A DNA stretch of 64,000 bases. It comes from Halodesulfovibrio spirochaetisodalis. GTDB taxonomy: Bacteria > Desulfobacterota > Desulfovibrionia > Desulfovibrionales > Desulfovibrionaceae. Shown one piece after another: positions 63,848 through 64,000 of the stretch. Position 1 is the first letter of the stretch; each line of letters begins with the position of its first letter. The translations under genes were made by a program, and so were the position numbers. The stretch spans positions 92,379 through 156,378 of the forward strand of contig NZ_JXMS01000005.1 in assembly GCF_001672295.1 (NCBI RefSeq), given 5' to 3'. Under the pieces are notes generated by a model that saw only the letters and a list, made by a program, of their open reading frames with translations, was not told the DNA's origin and made no database searches.

Positions 63848-64000
63848 TTGCAACACCTCACAAAATCCCTGCACTACACCATTCCCCTCGCTTCGCTACC
63901 CTCAGATAACAACTTGAATTTTCTATATAAAAAACCTTACCATTTTAGTCTTGTTTCTCATAACTACAACGTTCTAATCAATAAAAATAAAATAAATACA

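Noticed and set aside
1..64000. CRISPR array or complete insertion sequence or prophage
   Set aside because: No regularly spaced direct repeats, cas genes, integrase or phage structural genes were seen. The only transposase trace is the IS3 orfA fragment at 57561-57701.

Overview
The window reads as chromosome of a Gram-negative, anaerobic, probably marine deltaproteobacterial sulfate reducer of the Desulfovibrionaceae, and Halodesulfovibrio is my best guess. The reasons are a selenocysteine-containing Tat-exported formate dehydrogenase with its accessory genes, a Desulfovibrio-type outer-membrane porin, a sigma-54 enhancer-binding protein, TRAP and RND systems, and moderate GC. The genus is inference from protein character, because no 16S gene is present.

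Layout. 1-1.7 kb: end of an HcnAB-like flavin/2Fe-2S dehydrogenase operon. 2.2-10 kb: an NTF2-like protein, an M20 carboxypeptidase, and a five-gene peptide-type ABC importer with an intrinsic terminator between the binding-protein gene and the permease genes. 10.4-17 kb: a chemoreceptor, a MocR-type regulator divergent from azlCD, a TetR regulator, and a NarL-type regulator whose phospho-acceptor Asp is Asn. 17.3-22 kb: a porin, a Sel1-repeat protein, two small enzymes, and two diverged copies of a ~134-bp intergenic repeat. 22-30 kb: a ModE-like regulator followed by fdhA (in-frame UGA = Sec), fdhB, fdhE, fdhD and an FmdE-MoeA fusion. Together these form a formate dehydrogenase structural, maturation and cofactor cluster. 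30.1-30.3 kb: an unassigned structured element. 30.3-39.3 kb: a beta-barrel protein, then an RND efflux operon with its own two-component system. 39.9-43.2 kb: a DUF202-DsrE fusion, a glycosyltransferase and a DUF169 protein.

43.4-54.8 kb is the most coherent catabolic system. A sigma-54 activator with a four-Cys sensor region sits just upstream of a tandem 15-bp palindrome (TTCTCA-N3-TGAGAA) and a -24/-12 promoter. That promoter would drive diaminopropionate ammonia-lyase, an M24 peptidase, a YgeY-type M20 hydrolase, RidA and an Asp/Glu-racemase-family enzyme. TRAP transporter genes and an OrtB-like PLP enzyme follow. The palindrome also lies in front of the activator gene and once inside it. 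I infer an inducible pathway for importing and deaminating an unusual amino acid or its peptides, with RidA clearing the reactive enamine/imine intermediates.

55-59.4 kb is a small accessory zone. An intact tRNA-Glu is followed, in its direction of transcription, by two decayed copies of its 3' half plus terminator. Between them lie a DUF1963 protein, an IS3-type transposase remnant and a lipoprotein. This looks like the scar of two successive integrations at one tRNA. 59.8-63.8 kb returns to core genes, polA (with no visible exonuclease catalytic motif) and an RlmI-like methyltransferase.
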